Below are positions 1-6,891 of a stretch of 7,228 bases of DNA, piece by piece. The DNA comes from an uncultured Dechloromonas sp. GTDB taxonomy: Bacteria; Pseudomonadota; Gammaproteobacteria; Burkholderiales; Rhodocyclaceae. The stretch spans positions 1-7,228 of the forward strand of contig CAMKYP010000197.1 in NCBI GenBank assembly GCA_946477505.1, in the 5' to 3' direction. The notes under the pieces were generated by a model. That model had not been told where the DNA came from, did not search any database, and saw only the letters and a list, made by a program, of their open reading frames with translations. How positions within the stretch are numbered: the first letter of the stretch is position 1; every line of letters begins with the position of its first letter. A program made the position numbers and the translations under genes.

Positions 1-1091
1 CCGACCTGCCGGGTGAATACGGCAAAAATGGCGTCGACCAGGATAACGGTCGTAATCGATGTAACCACGGCACTCGTCGTGTTGGCGGACAGGCTCTCGG
101 TATTGGGCTTGACGCGCAAGCCGAAATGGCAGGCGACGAGCGCGATGACGAAGCCGAATACGAAACCCTTGCCCAAGCCGATGTAGAGGTTGCTGACCGG
201 CACCACGCGCGGCAGGTTTTCAAGAAAATAAACCAGCGATAAATCCAGTTGCAGCAACGCCGCCAGCATGCCGCCGAACATGGCCACCGCCGAAGTCCAC
301 AGCACCAGCAGCGGCATGGCCACGGTTAACCCGGCGACTTTAGGCAGTACGACACGTATGCTCCGCGAAATGCCCATGGTCGACAGCGCATCGATTTCCT
401 CCGTCACCCGCATTACGCCGATCTGCGCCGTCATCGCCGAACCGGAGCGACCGGCGACGAGCACGGCAACCAGTACCGGCCCGAGTTCGCGGATGATCGA
501 GATGCCGAGAATATTCACGATGAACAGGTCGGCGCCAAAGCTTTTCAACTGTAGGGCGGAGAGGTAGCTGATGGTCACCCCGATCAGGAAACCGACCAGC
601 GCGGTAACTGGCAAGGCCAGCGCCCCGGCCTTGTAGACGTTGGCGGTGAACTCTCGCCAGGGAATATCCCTCGGATGCCCGAGCAGGAAAAAGCCATCGA
701 GAATCAACTGCCCGAACAAGGCGACCATGCCGCGCAGGTTGGCCGCGGCCTTGAATAGGTAATGCCCGATGAACTCGGGCAAGTGCACGCGCGCGACCGG
801 CGGCGGCGGCATTTCCTGGGGCAGTTCGGCCACCCGCTCGACAATGCGTCGGTGCATGTCGCCAATATCCACGGCAGCCGGCCATTCTCCTTGCCAGGCA
901 CGCCACAGCAAAACAGCAGCGGCGCTGTCCAGACGGGTCAAGGAGGACAAATCCCACTGCCGCTTTCCGTTGGTCGCCGCCGTCAGTCCGTCCTGCAATT
1001 CGGACAGTCTTGGCAGCATCTCCGCCAAGGTCCATGCGCCGGCTAACACCACCCTCCCCGGCTCGACATGCAAGCGGGGGCGGTCGCTCAT
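1..1091 (-). CDS. MlaE-family ABC transporter permease with N-terminal STAS-like domain (3' end cut off)
   Basis: Inner-membrane permease of an Mla/MCE-type ABC system, a family that moves phospholipids or related lipids between the inner and outer membranes. The frame is open for 363 codons up to the window edge. Residues about 1-95 are a STAS/MlaB-like domain with the motif LTRLDSAAAVLL (51-62, Ser56 at the usual Ser/Thr position). Residues about 115-363 are the MlaE permease, with hydrophobic segments near 155-180, 200-215, 250-285 and 305-355. The conserved cytoplasmic stretch ELGPVLVAVLVAGRSGSA (202-219) is followed by EEIDALSTMG (231-240). The last visible residues resemble the family's C-terminal helix, so few codons are probably missing. 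ATG 1089-1091 overlaps the ppx stop by 4 bp, with a GAGG (1100-1103) 8 nt upstream. E. coli makes MlaB and MlaE as separate proteins; here they are fused. The ATPase and MCE partners would lie beyond the left edge. The family call is firm; the transported lipid is unknown. Confidence 0.92.
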   Translation of the reverse strand, partial: MSDRPRLHVEPGRVVLAGAWTLAEMLPRLSELQDGLTAATNGKRQWDLSSLTRLDSAAAVLLWRAWQGEWPAAVDIGDMHRRIVERVAELPQEMPPPPVARVHLPEFIGHYLFKAAANLRGMVALFGQLILDGFFLLGHPRDIPWREFTANVYKAGALALPVTALVGFLIGVTISYLSALQLKSFGADLFIVNILGISIIRELGPVLVAVLVAGRSGSAMTAQIGVMRVTEEIDALSTMGISRSIRVVLPKVAGLTVAMPLLVLWTSAVAMFGGMLAALLQLDLSLVYFLENLPRVVPVSNLYIGLGKGFVFGFVIALVACHFGLRVKPNTESLSANTTSAVVTSITTVILVDAIFAVFTRQV

Positions 1092-2590
1092 GCGGATTTC
1101 CTCGCCGGCTTGGATTTCAGGACGTATTCCCGGCCCATCGCCTTCCAGACTGCGGCTTCTTCGCCAAATGCCGCCGCCGTCCAGGGATTGGCCGCCAGCC
1201 AGTCGGCAGGCAGGTCGAGCAGATAGCCGCCCGGCGTGCGTTCGACACGCCATGCCGGCAGCGGACGGTCATCGCGCGTACGGTGCAGGAGTACGGCCAG
1301 GCGAAGGGCAAAGATCAGATTCCAGATGCTGTCGGAAGCCGGTATGCCCCCCAGCTTTTCCAGCTTCCCGCGGTGGCCGAGCACCAGCATGGCGAGCCGC
1401 GCCTGATCCTTCTTCGAGAAGCCCGGCATGTCGGCATAGGTCAGGATGTAGGCACCGTGCTTGTGGTAGGCGTTATGCGCTACCGAAATACCGATTTCAT
1501 GCAAACGGCAAGCCCAGGTCAAAAACTGGACATCCTGCTCCGCCGGGGCGCCACCGGTGGCCTGCATCAAGGCAGAGAGCGCGGTCGCTTCCACCCGTTC
1601 GACCTGATCACCTTCGACCTGGTAGCGACGCCGGAACTGTTTCACCGTCGCATCGCGCATGTCGTGGTGATGAAAACGCCCGAGCAGGTCGTAGAGGACG
1701 CCGAGACGCAGCGCGCCATCGGCGTAGGTCATCCGCTCAATGCCCAGCTCTTCGAAAATGGCCGACATGATGGCCACGCCCCCCGGAAACACGGGCAGGC
1801 GGTCGCCCTTGATTCCCGGGAGATCGAGCGCCTCCGCCGAGCCGGCCTTGATGAGCAGGGCGCAGAGCCGGTCCAGCCCGATCCGGGTAATGCCGCTTTC
1901 GCCGTTGGGATTGAGGCCGTTGAGTTCGAGCACGTCGGCAATCGCGCGCGCCGAGCCCGAGGAACCGACCGCCTCCTTCCAGCCCATGCGCTGATAGTCG
2001 TGAGCGATCAACTCGATTTCCTTGGCCGCCGCCACCTGGGCTTCCCGCAAACGCTTCTTGTCGATCCGGCGATCCGGAAAGAAACGCAGCGTATAGCTGA
2101 CGCAGCCCATGTACAGCGATTCCATCAGCTGCGGCTCGTGCCGTTTGCCGATGATGAATTCGGTCGAACCGCCGCCGATATCGACGACCAGGCGCTTGTG
2201 CGCCGCCGATGGCATGGAATGCGAAGCGCCGATATAGATCAGCCGCGCCTCCTCGCGCCCGGCGATGATTTCGATCGGGAAGCCCAGGGCTTCCTCGGCC
2301 AGCGGCAAGAACTCGGCCGCATTCTTGGCGACACGCAAGGTATTGGTCGCCACGGCGCGCACCGCGCCGCCATCCAGCCCGCGCAAACGCTCGCCGAAGC
2401 GGCGCAAACCATCCAGGGCCCTGGCCTGCGAGGCTGTATCCAGGCGCTTATCGGGCATCAACCCAGAAGCCAGACGAACCGGCTCCTTCATCGAATCGAG
2501 GGTATAAATCTGGTCATCGACCACACGCCCGACTTGCAGGCGAAAACTGTTTGAACCCAGATCGACGGCAGCGACGGTTTCGTAAATCAT
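1088..2590 (-). CDS. ppx: Exopolyphosphatase, Ppx/GppA family
   Basis: Cytoplasmic enzyme that releases phosphate from the ends of polyphosphate; GppA relatives hydrolyse pppGpp. The protein is 500 aa, the usual length for the long Ppx form. It has the sugar kinase/Hsp70/actin-type fold: phosphate loop 1 is AAVDLGSNSFRL (7-18), the catalytic-glutamate region is GREEARLIY (111-119), and phosphate loop 2 is VVDIGGGSTEF (135-145). GSSGSARAIADV (209-220) and ADGALRLGVLYD (290-301) follow. The C-terminal half (from about 315) is the HD-like helical domain, with RLHEIG (362-367) and HKHGAY (376-381). The ATG at 2588-2590 gives the expected N-terminus five to nine residues before the first loop, but the upstream Shine-Dalgarno match is weak. 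The gene begins a transcription unit after the prpE terminator and overlaps the permease start by 4 bp, which suggests coupled translation. Ppx fits the length and C-terminus better than GppA, but sequence alone does not settle the substrate. Confidence 0.92.
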   Translation of the reverse strand: MIYETVAAVDLGSNSFRLQVGRVVDDQIYTLDSMKEPVRLASGLMPDKRLDTASQARALDGLRRFGERLRGLDGGAVRAVATNTLRVAKNAAEFLPLAEEALGFPIEIIAGREEARLIYIGASHSMPSAAHKRLVVDIGGGSTEFIIGKRHEPQLMESLYMGCVSYTLRFFPDRRIDKKRLREAQVAAAKEIELIAHDYQRMGWKEAVGSSGSARAIADVLELNGLNPNGESGITRIGLDRLCALLIKAGSAEALDLPGIKGDRLPVFPGGVAIMSAIFEELGIERMTYADGALRLGVLYDLLGRFHHHDMRDATVKQFRRRYQVEGDQVERVEATALSALMQATGGAPAEQDVQFLTWACRLHEIGISVAHNAYHKHGAYILTYADMPGFSKKDQARLAMLVLGHRGKLEKLGGIPASDSIWNLIFALRLAVLLHRTRDDRPLPAWRVERTPGGYLLDLPADWLAANPWTAAAFGEEAAVWKAMGREYVLKSKPARKSA

Positions 2591-2624
2591 CGGAGAAAAC
2601 GGCAGGTTGCTTGGATTGGCGGGG

Positions 2625-2633
2625 ATTCTACCA
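2625..2633 (-). promoter_or_regulatory. Possible extended -10 promoter for ppx
   Basis: Read on the minus strand, the sequence is TGGTAGAAT. This is a TGn extension followed by a 5/6 match to TATAAT, and transcription would start roughly 30 nt before the ppx ATG. No convincing -35 hexamer lies 16-18 bp upstream, which is tolerable for extended -10 promoters. It sits between the prpE terminator and ppx, where an independent promoter is needed if termination is efficient. This is a motif match only. Confidence 0.35.
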
Positions 2634-2668
2634 CCCGCAACAGAGTGCCATTCTTACCAAGGTGCAAT

Positions 2669-2703
2669 AAAAAAAGCCCGCCGATTTTCATCGGCGGGCT
2701 TTT
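2669..2703 (-). terminator. Rho-independent terminator after prpE
   Basis: On the minus strand there is a perfect 10-bp stem, GCCCGCCGAT / ATCGGCGGGC (2690-2699 with 2676-2685). The loop is GAAA, and a run of seven T follows the stem. It lies 20 bp past the prpE stop codon. The four T on the plus-strand side (2700-2703) could allow weak termination in the other direction, but no plus-strand gene leads into it. It separates the acuI-regulator-prpE unit from ppx-permease. Confidence 0.93.
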
Positions 2704-2723
2704 GCGAGCACGAACGGCAAAAC

Positions 2724-4616
2724 CTAGCTGGCCAGCGCGTTCTTGATCTGTTCGAGCGTGGACGGATCCTCGATGGTGGTCAGATCGCCCGGATCGCGAC
2801 CTTCGGCCAGCGCCTGCAGCGAACGGCGCAGCATCTTGCCGGAGCGGGTCTTCGGCAGGCCGGTGACGAAGTGCACACGGGCCGGACGAGCGATGGCACC
2901 GAGAATGCCGTCGACCGTGGCGAAGACTTCCTTTTCCAGTGCCTTGACCAACTCCGGCGTGGCCACCTTGGAGGCGTCCTTGACGACGGCGAAGGCCATC
3001 GGCATCTGCCCCTTCAGCTTGTCCTCGACACCGACCACGGCCACTTCGGCAACCGCCGGGTGGTTCTGGATCGCCTCCTCGATTTCGCGGGTGCCCAGGC
3101 GGTGGCCGGCCACGTTGATCACGTCGTCGGTACGGCCGAGGATGGTGAAGTAACCGTCCTCATCCTTGATCGCCCAGTCATAGGACGAATAGACCAACGG
3201 GTCCTTGAACAGCGTGAAATAGGTGCTGACAAAGCGGTCGTCCTGGCCCCAGACGGTAGACAGGCAGCCGGGCGGGAGCGGCGGGATCACGGCAGCGATG
3301 CCCTTCTCGTTCGGGCCGCAAATCGAGCCGTCTTCGCGGAAGATCTGCAGGTTGTAGCCATACACCGGGAAGGACGGCGAACCGAACTTGATCGGGGTCT
3401 TTTCCACGCCGTGCAGCGCGGCCAGCATCGGCCAGCCGGTTTCGGTCTGCCAGTAGTTGTCAATGACCGGCTTCTGCAATTCGTTCTGGAACCACTCATG
3501 CGTCGGCTGGTCGAGCGGCTCGCCGGCCATGAAAACGTGCTTGAGCGAGGACAGGTCGTACTTATGCATGTAGGCCGGGTCCTGCTTCTTCAGGACGCGG
3601 GCGGCGGTCGGCGCCGAGAACATGACGTTGACCTTGTACTTCTCGACGATCTGCCACCAGATGCCCGGGTCCGGGCGCAGCGGCGTGCCTTCGTACATGA
3701 TGGTCGCCATGCCGGCGATCAGCGGGCCGTAGATGATGTAAGAGTGGCCGACCACCCAGCCGATGTCCGAGGTCGAGAAATAGGTCTCGCCTTCGCCGCC
3801 GCAGTAGATATGCTTCATCGACGAGGCCAGGGCCACGGCATAGCCGCCGGTATCGCGCTGCACGCCCTTCGGCTTGCCGGTCGTACCGGAGGTGTAGAGG
3901 ATGTAGGACGGTTCGGAAGACTCCAGCCATTCACAGTCGACCTTGGCATCCATGTTCTGGGCGCGCAAGGTGGCGTAGTCGACATCGCGGCCTTCGACCT
4001 TGTTGAAGCCCTTGTCCAGTCCACGGTCGACCATCAGAACCTTGGCCGGCTTGTGCTCGGCGATCTCGATCGCTTCGTCGAGCAGGTGCTTGTACGGCAC
4101 GGCTTTGCCGCCGCGCATGCCGGCGTCAGACGACACGATCAGGGTCGGCTTGGCGTCGTCGATGCGGGTCGCCAGGGAGCCCGAGGCAAAACCGCCGAAC
4201 ACCACCGAGTGGATAGCACCGATGCGGGTTGCGGCGAAGATCGCGAAGGCCGCCTGGGCGATCATCGGCATGTAGATCAGGACGCGGTCGCCTTTCTTGA
4301 CACCGAGGCTCTTATAGATCGCGGCCATGCGCTCGACTTCGCGCTGCAGTTCGGCGAAGGAGTAAACCTTCTCCTCGTCCGTTTCGGTCGAGATGTAGAT
4401 CAGGGCGCGGTCGTTCGGACGCTTGGCAGCGTGGCGGTCGATCGCGTTGTAGCAGAGGTTGGTCTTGCCACCAACGAACCACTTGGCAAACGGCGGGCGG
4501 GAATAATCGCACACCTGGGTGAACGGTTCTTTCCAGTCGATGAGTTGGGCCTGTTCGGTCCAGAACTCGTTCGGCTTTTCGATGGAATACTGGTGAAACT
4601 CCTTGTACGTCGCCAT
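2724..4616 (-). CDS. prpE: Propionate--CoA ligase (propionyl-CoA synthetase)
   Basis: Cytoplasmic AMP-forming ligase that converts propionate, ATP and CoA to propionyl-CoA via propionyl-AMP, usually feeding the 2-methylcitrate or methylmalonyl route. The 630 aa length matches PrpE (about 628) and is shorter than acetyl-CoA synthetase (about 650). The N-terminal stretch SRPPFAKWFVGGKTNLC (39-55) is PrpE-like. The adenylate-forming motifs are in order: P-loop YTSGTTGKPKG (241-251), A5 region DNYWQTETGWP (386-396), hinge region LGRTDDVINVAGHRLG (493-508), and C-terminal PKTRSGKMLRR (588-598). Lys594 is the catalytic lysine, equivalent to the acylation-controlled Lys592 of Salmonella PrpE. NYWQTETGW, in place of the WWQTETG of Acs, supports PrpE over Acs. 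The ATG is preceded by AGAGGGA (4621-4627). The gene lies 48 bp after the response regulator and ends at a terminator. No prpB, prpC or prpD is in the window, so this is a solitary prpE. Some PrpE enzymes also accept acrylate or 3-hydroxypropionate. Confidence 0.93.
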   Translation of the reverse strand: MATYKEFHQYSIEKPNEFWTEQAQLIDWKEPFTQVCDYSRPPFAKWFVGGKTNLCYNAIDRHAAKRPNDRALIYISTETDEEKVYSFAELQREVERMAAIYKSLGVKKGDRVLIYMPMIAQAAFAIFAATRIGAIHSVVFGGFASGSLATRIDDAKPTLIVSSDAGMRGGKAVPYKHLLDEAIEIAEHKPAKVLMVDRGLDKGFNKVEGRDVDYATLRAQNMDAKVDCEWLESSEPSYILYTSGTTGKPKGVQRDTGGYAVALASSMKHIYCGGEGETYFSTSDIGWVVGHSYIIYGPLIAGMATIMYEGTPLRPDPGIWWQIVEKYKVNVMFSAPTAARVLKKQDPAYMHKYDLSSLKHVFMAGEPLDQPTHEWFQNELQKPVIDNYWQTETGWPMLAALHGVEKTPIKFGSPSFPVYGYNLQIFREDGSICGPNEKGIAAVIPPLPPGCLSTVWGQDDRFVSTYFTLFKDPLVYSSYDWAIKDEDGYFTILGRTDDVINVAGHRLGTREIEEAIQNHPAVAEVAVVGVEDKLKGQMPMAFAVVKDASKVATPELVKALEKEVFATVDGILGAIARPARVHFVTGLPKTRSGKMLRRSLQALAEGRDPGDLTTIEDPSTLEQIKNALAS

Positions 4617-4664
4617 AAAGTCCCTCTAAAAAGGTTTTTCCTGCACTACAAAATACTGAACGGA

Positions 4665-5780
4665 CTAGTTTTTGTGGGATTTCCGTTCGCTTAAAAGGCG
4701 TTCAATCTCTGCCAGTGGCAGAGCCAAGCCCAATTCCTTGTCGATCAGCCGCAACAACGGCATCAACCTTTCACCCAGCGCAGGCAGATGCGGCGTGACC
4801 GGCTCAATCCGGTTGGCTGCCAGCAACTCCAAGGCATGGTTGATCGAGATCGGACGCGTCGCAGGCAGAACACCGCCCGACTCGGTACGATTTCCGCCGT
4901 TGCCCATCGCCCTGCGCATGCGCTCGCCAGCCAGATCGAGCAGGGCCGCTGCCGAGGAAAGCGCGTCAGTCGGCATGCTGGCCAGACCGATACTCACGGT
5001 TAGCGCGACGGTTTCTCCACTGATCGTCAGCTTGGCCATTTCGACCGCCTCGCGCACGCGCTCGGCAAACGTGGCACAAAAAGCCGGGGCAGTACCCGGC
5101 GACACGATAGCGAACTGCCCTTGGCAGAAATGCCCCAGACTGTCTTCGTGCCGCATCTTGCCAGCCAGCATCTTGGCAAAGCGATTGCAAATCTCTTCGG
5201 CCACCTGCAATCCGAAACGCTGGCTAAGGCAATCGAAATCGTCGAAGCCGAGGACCATCGCACTGACGTCAACCCCGTGCCGTGTAGCGTGCGATAGCGC
5301 TTGGGCCATCTGCATTTCCAGATACTTACGTGTAAACAACCCACTCACCGGATCCTGAACCAGGCGTTCGCGATCAGCCTCAAGGTTTTCCTGAGCACGG
5401 GTCAGGTTAAGCAAGTTATTCAGGCGGGTCAGCAGCTCTGCGCCGCCCGCCCCCTTGGTCACGAAATCCGAAACCCCCAGCTCCTTGGCCTTGAGGCGCT
5501 CCTCCTCGGTTTCTTCCCCGGAAACCAGAATGAAAGGCAACTGCTGCAAGCGCTTGAGCTTCGATGTCCGCAGGCGCTCAAGCAACTCATAGCCATTCAG
5601 CTTGGGCATCTGCAAATCGGAAATCACCGCCTTGATGGAGTGATCGAGCACCAATGTCTGCCATGCCGCCTCGCCGTCGCTTTCCTCCCTGACCTCATAA
5701 TCCGCCTTCAGGTGATGGATGAGCGATACCCTGACCACCCGCGAGTCATCGACGATCAGGATATGCGGCAGATCGGCCAC
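4665..5780 (-). CDS. Response regulator with degenerate GGDEF domain
   Basis: Cytoplasmic signalling protein of 371 aa. Residues 5-125 are a receiver domain with the acidic pair D11/D12, phospho-acceptor D55 in ISDLQMPKLNGYELL (53-67), Ser87 and Lys109, so it looks phosphorylatable. A short helical linker (about 127-142) leads to a GGDEF-type domain (about 143-298) that begins DPVSGLFTRKYL and keeps VSIGLA (262-267). The catalytic signature is CQGQF (219-223) instead of GGDEF. The metal-binding DxD region reads LGFDDFD, and the guanine-contacting Asn appears to be Ser186, so cyclase activity is unlikely. The inhibitory-site motif RxxD (R210-D213) lies at the canonical distance before the signature. 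Residues 299-371 match no domain I know. The start is GTG 5778-5780, with GGAGG (5786-5790) 5 nt upstream. It begins one nucleotide after the acuI stop. The reading frame stays open 70 codons further upstream, but that part is antisense-like shadow coding within acuI. No histidine kinase is adjacent. The cognate signal is unknown. Confidence 0.9.
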   Translation of the reverse strand: MADLPHILIVDDSRVVRVSLIHHLKADYEVREESDGEAAWQTLVLDHSIKAVISDLQMPKLNGYELLERLRTSKLKRLQQLPFILVSGEETEEERLKAKELGVSDFVTKGAGGAELLTRLNNLLNLTRAQENLEADRERLVQDPVSGLFTRKYLEMQMAQALSHATRHGVDVSAMVLGFDDFDCLSQRFGLQVAEEICNRFAKMLAGKMRHEDSLGHFCQGQFAIVSPGTAPAFCATFAERVREAVEMAKLTISGETVALTVSIGLASMPTDALSSAAALLDLAGERMRRAMGNGGNRTESGGVLPATRPISINHALELLAANRIEPVTPHLPALGERLMPLLRLIDKELGLALPLAEIERLLSERKSHKN

Positions 5781-5781
5781 C

Positions 5782-6777
5782 TCAGCCTCCGGCGATTTCC
5801 ACGACCACACGGCCCTTCGCACGCCCGGCGATGTATTCGTCGAACATGGCGGGCAAGGCATCGAAAGGAATCCGACGCGACATCGCGTCGAGATGCGGCG
5901 GGCGCAAATCGGTCGCCAAGCGCTGCCAAACCCCGCTGCGATACGGTTCGCGGATATAGCCGGAATCGACGCCGAGCAAGGAAACACCACGTAGGATGAA
6001 AGGCATGACTGTCGTATTCAGCACGTGACTGGCCGCCAGGCCGATGCTGGCAATCGTCCCGCCCTGCTCCATCGTGCTGGCGATCCAGGCCAGGACATCG
6101 CCACCCAGATTGTCCACCGCCCCCGCCCAGCGTCCGCGATCCAATGGACGGATCTTCGTGAGATCCAAACTCTGGCGCATCAACACTTCTGCAGCCCCCA
6201 GACCGAGGAGATAGTCCTTTTCGCTTTCCTTTCCGGTCAGTGCCACGACGTGGTAGCCAACCTTCGCCAGCATGTCGACCGCCAAGCTGCCGACGCCGCC
6301 TGTGGCACCGGTCACGATGACCGGTCCTTTTTCCGGACGAAGGCCGTTTTCCTCCATACGCACGATGCCCAGGGCGGCGGTAAACCCGGCCGTCCCCAGT
6401 GCCATGGCGTCATAAAGTGACAAACCGACCGGCAAAGGCACGACCCAGTCGCCCGGCACCCGGGCAACTTCGGCATAACCGCCGTGGTGGGCCACACCGA
6501 TATCGAAACTGGTGGCGATCACCGGATCGCCGGACTTGAAACGCGCATCGCTGCTGGCGACGACCGTCCCCGACAAGTCGATGCCGCCAACGCACGGAAA
6601 GCGACGAATGATCTTGCCGGCACCTGTTGCCGCCAGGGCATCTTTGTAATTGATACTCGAGTAGGCCACACGGATCGTCACCTCGCCGGCATCCAGCTGG
6701 CCTTCATTCATTTGAACGAAACCGTTGCCAACCTTCCCGTCACGCTCCTCGATCAACAATGCCTTGAAAGAATCCAT
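5782..6777 (-). CDS. acuI: YhdH/AcuI-family NADPH-dependent acryloyl-CoA reductase / quinone oxidoreductase
   Basis: Cytoplasmic zinc-free medium-chain reductase. Characterised family members (AcuI, and E. coli YhdH) reduce acryloyl-CoA to propionyl-CoA with NADPH, removing a toxic electrophile; older annotations say quinone oxidoreductase. The 331 aa length fits the family (about 325). The N-terminal catalytic fold contains SSINYKDALAATGAGKII (40-57) and GGIDLSGTV (64-72). The Rossmann dinucleotide loop is VTGATGGVGSLAVDML (155-170). TTVMPFILRGVSLLGVDS (255-272) and the C-terminal GRVVVEI (322-328) are strongly YhdH-like. No structural-zinc cysteine cluster is present. The ATG at 6775-6777 is chosen because GAGG (6784-6787) lies 6 nt upstream and the protein aligns with YhdH from this point; a 19-codon in-frame extension to 6834 lacks a ribosome site. 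It is the first gene of a minus-strand unit, and its last Gly-Gly codons carry the Shine-Dalgarno of the next gene. The acryloyl-CoA role is supported by prpE downstream. The enzyme family is certain; the physiological substrate is inferred. Confidence 0.88.
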   Translation of the reverse strand: MDSFKALLIEERDGKVGNGFVQMNEGQLDAGEVTIRVAYSSINYKDALAATGAGKIIRRFPCVGGIDLSGTVVASSDARFKSGDPVIATSFDIGVAHHGGYAEVARVPGDWVVPLPVGLSLYDAMALGTAGFTAALGIVRMEENGLRPEKGPVIVTGATGGVGSLAVDMLAKVGYHVVALTGKESEKDYLLGLGAAEVLMRQSLDLTKIRPLDRGRWAGAVDNLGGDVLAWIASTMEQGGTIASIGLAASHVLNTTVMPFILRGVSLLGVDSGYIREPYRSGVWQRLATDLRPPHLDAMSRRIPFDALPAMFDEYIAGRAKGRVVVEIAGG

Positions 6778-6804
6778 CGTTTTCCTCACTCCTTGGGGAA
6801 ATAA

Positions 6805-6833
6805 ATTGTATTCATAATTACGGAGTATGAACA
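6805..6833 (-). promoter_or_regulatory. Possible promoter for the acuI-regulator-prpE unit
   Basis: On the minus strand TACAAT (6805-6810) is a 5/6 match to the -10 box. A weak -35, TGTTCA (6828-6833), lies exactly 17 bp upstream. Transcription would start near 6798, leaving a leader of about 20 nt with the AAGGAG/GAGG ribosome sites just before the ATG. The weak -35 and an inverted repeat in the spacer suggest regulated expression. This is motif evidence only. Confidence 0.4.
6811..6831. repeat. Inverted repeat TTCATA-N9-TATGAA in the divergent promoter region
   Basis: Perfect 6-bp arms (6811-6816 and 6826-6831) are separated by 9 bp, a 21-bp dyad with about two helical turns between arm starts. 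It fills the spacer of the proposed acuI promoter and overlaps its -35 box, as expected for a dimeric repressor operator. The arms are short and AT-rich, so chance occurrence is possible. No regulator gene for it is visible in the window. Confidence 0.4.
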
Positions 6834-6862
6834 TAGTCGTACCCGTCGATTTTTACCGCGCC

Positions 6863-6891
6863 TTTACAGCATCCGTTTTTTCAAATACATT
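6863..6891 (+). promoter_or_regulatory. Possible promoter for the C40 peptidase gene
   Basis: TTTACA (6863-6868, 5/6 match to the -35 box) lies 17 bp before TACATT (6886-6891, 4/6 match to the -10 box). Transcription would start about 6898, almost at the ATG at 6900, so the message would be leaderless or nearly so. That spacing makes the call uncertain, and another promoter further upstream in the 122-bp divergent region is possible. Confidence 0.3.

Noticed and set aside
340..1035. A 231-codon minus-strand open frame inside the permease gene in another frame
   Set aside because: The permease frame carries clear MlaE and STAS motifs over 363 codons. This frame is an Arg- and Ala-rich shadow of it.
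1010..2554. A 514-codon open frame on the plus strand opposite ppx
   Set aside because: Antisense shadow of ppx with low-complexity composition, no ribosome site and no recognisable motif.
2637..2650. Near-match to a sigma-54 promoter upstream of ppx (minus strand TGGCAC-N4-TTGC)
   Set aside because: Both boxes match well, but the spacer is 4 nt where sigma-54 needs 5 nt between TGGCAC and TTGC. That spacing is strict, so the match is probably chance. A sequencing or strain comparison showing one extra base would reopen it.
2724..4616. Acetyl-CoA synthetase (Acs) as the identity of the ligase
   Set aside because: The length, the N-terminal PrpE-type signature and NYWQTETGW in the A5 region all fit PrpE better than Acs.
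4617..4664. Possible promoter or terminator in the 48-bp gap before prpE
   Set aside because: I found no paired -35/-10 boxes. The AAAAACCTTTTT element has a 2-nt loop and cannot form a useful hairpin. Only the prpE ribosome site is supportable.
2607..4694. A 695-codon open frame on the plus strand opposite prpE
   Set aside because: It mirrors the codon structure of prpE, which has full-length family motifs on the other strand. Its translation is rich in Arg, His, Val and Asp, resembles no family I know, and spans the terminator and an intergenic gap. High GC content explains the lack of stops.
6778..6834. N-terminal extension of the AcuI/YhdH protein to an ATG at 6834
   Set aside because: There is no ribosome site before it, the extra 19 residues are absent from known YhdH proteins, and the region holds the promoter candidate and inverted repeat. 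The ATG at 6777 has a good GAGG.
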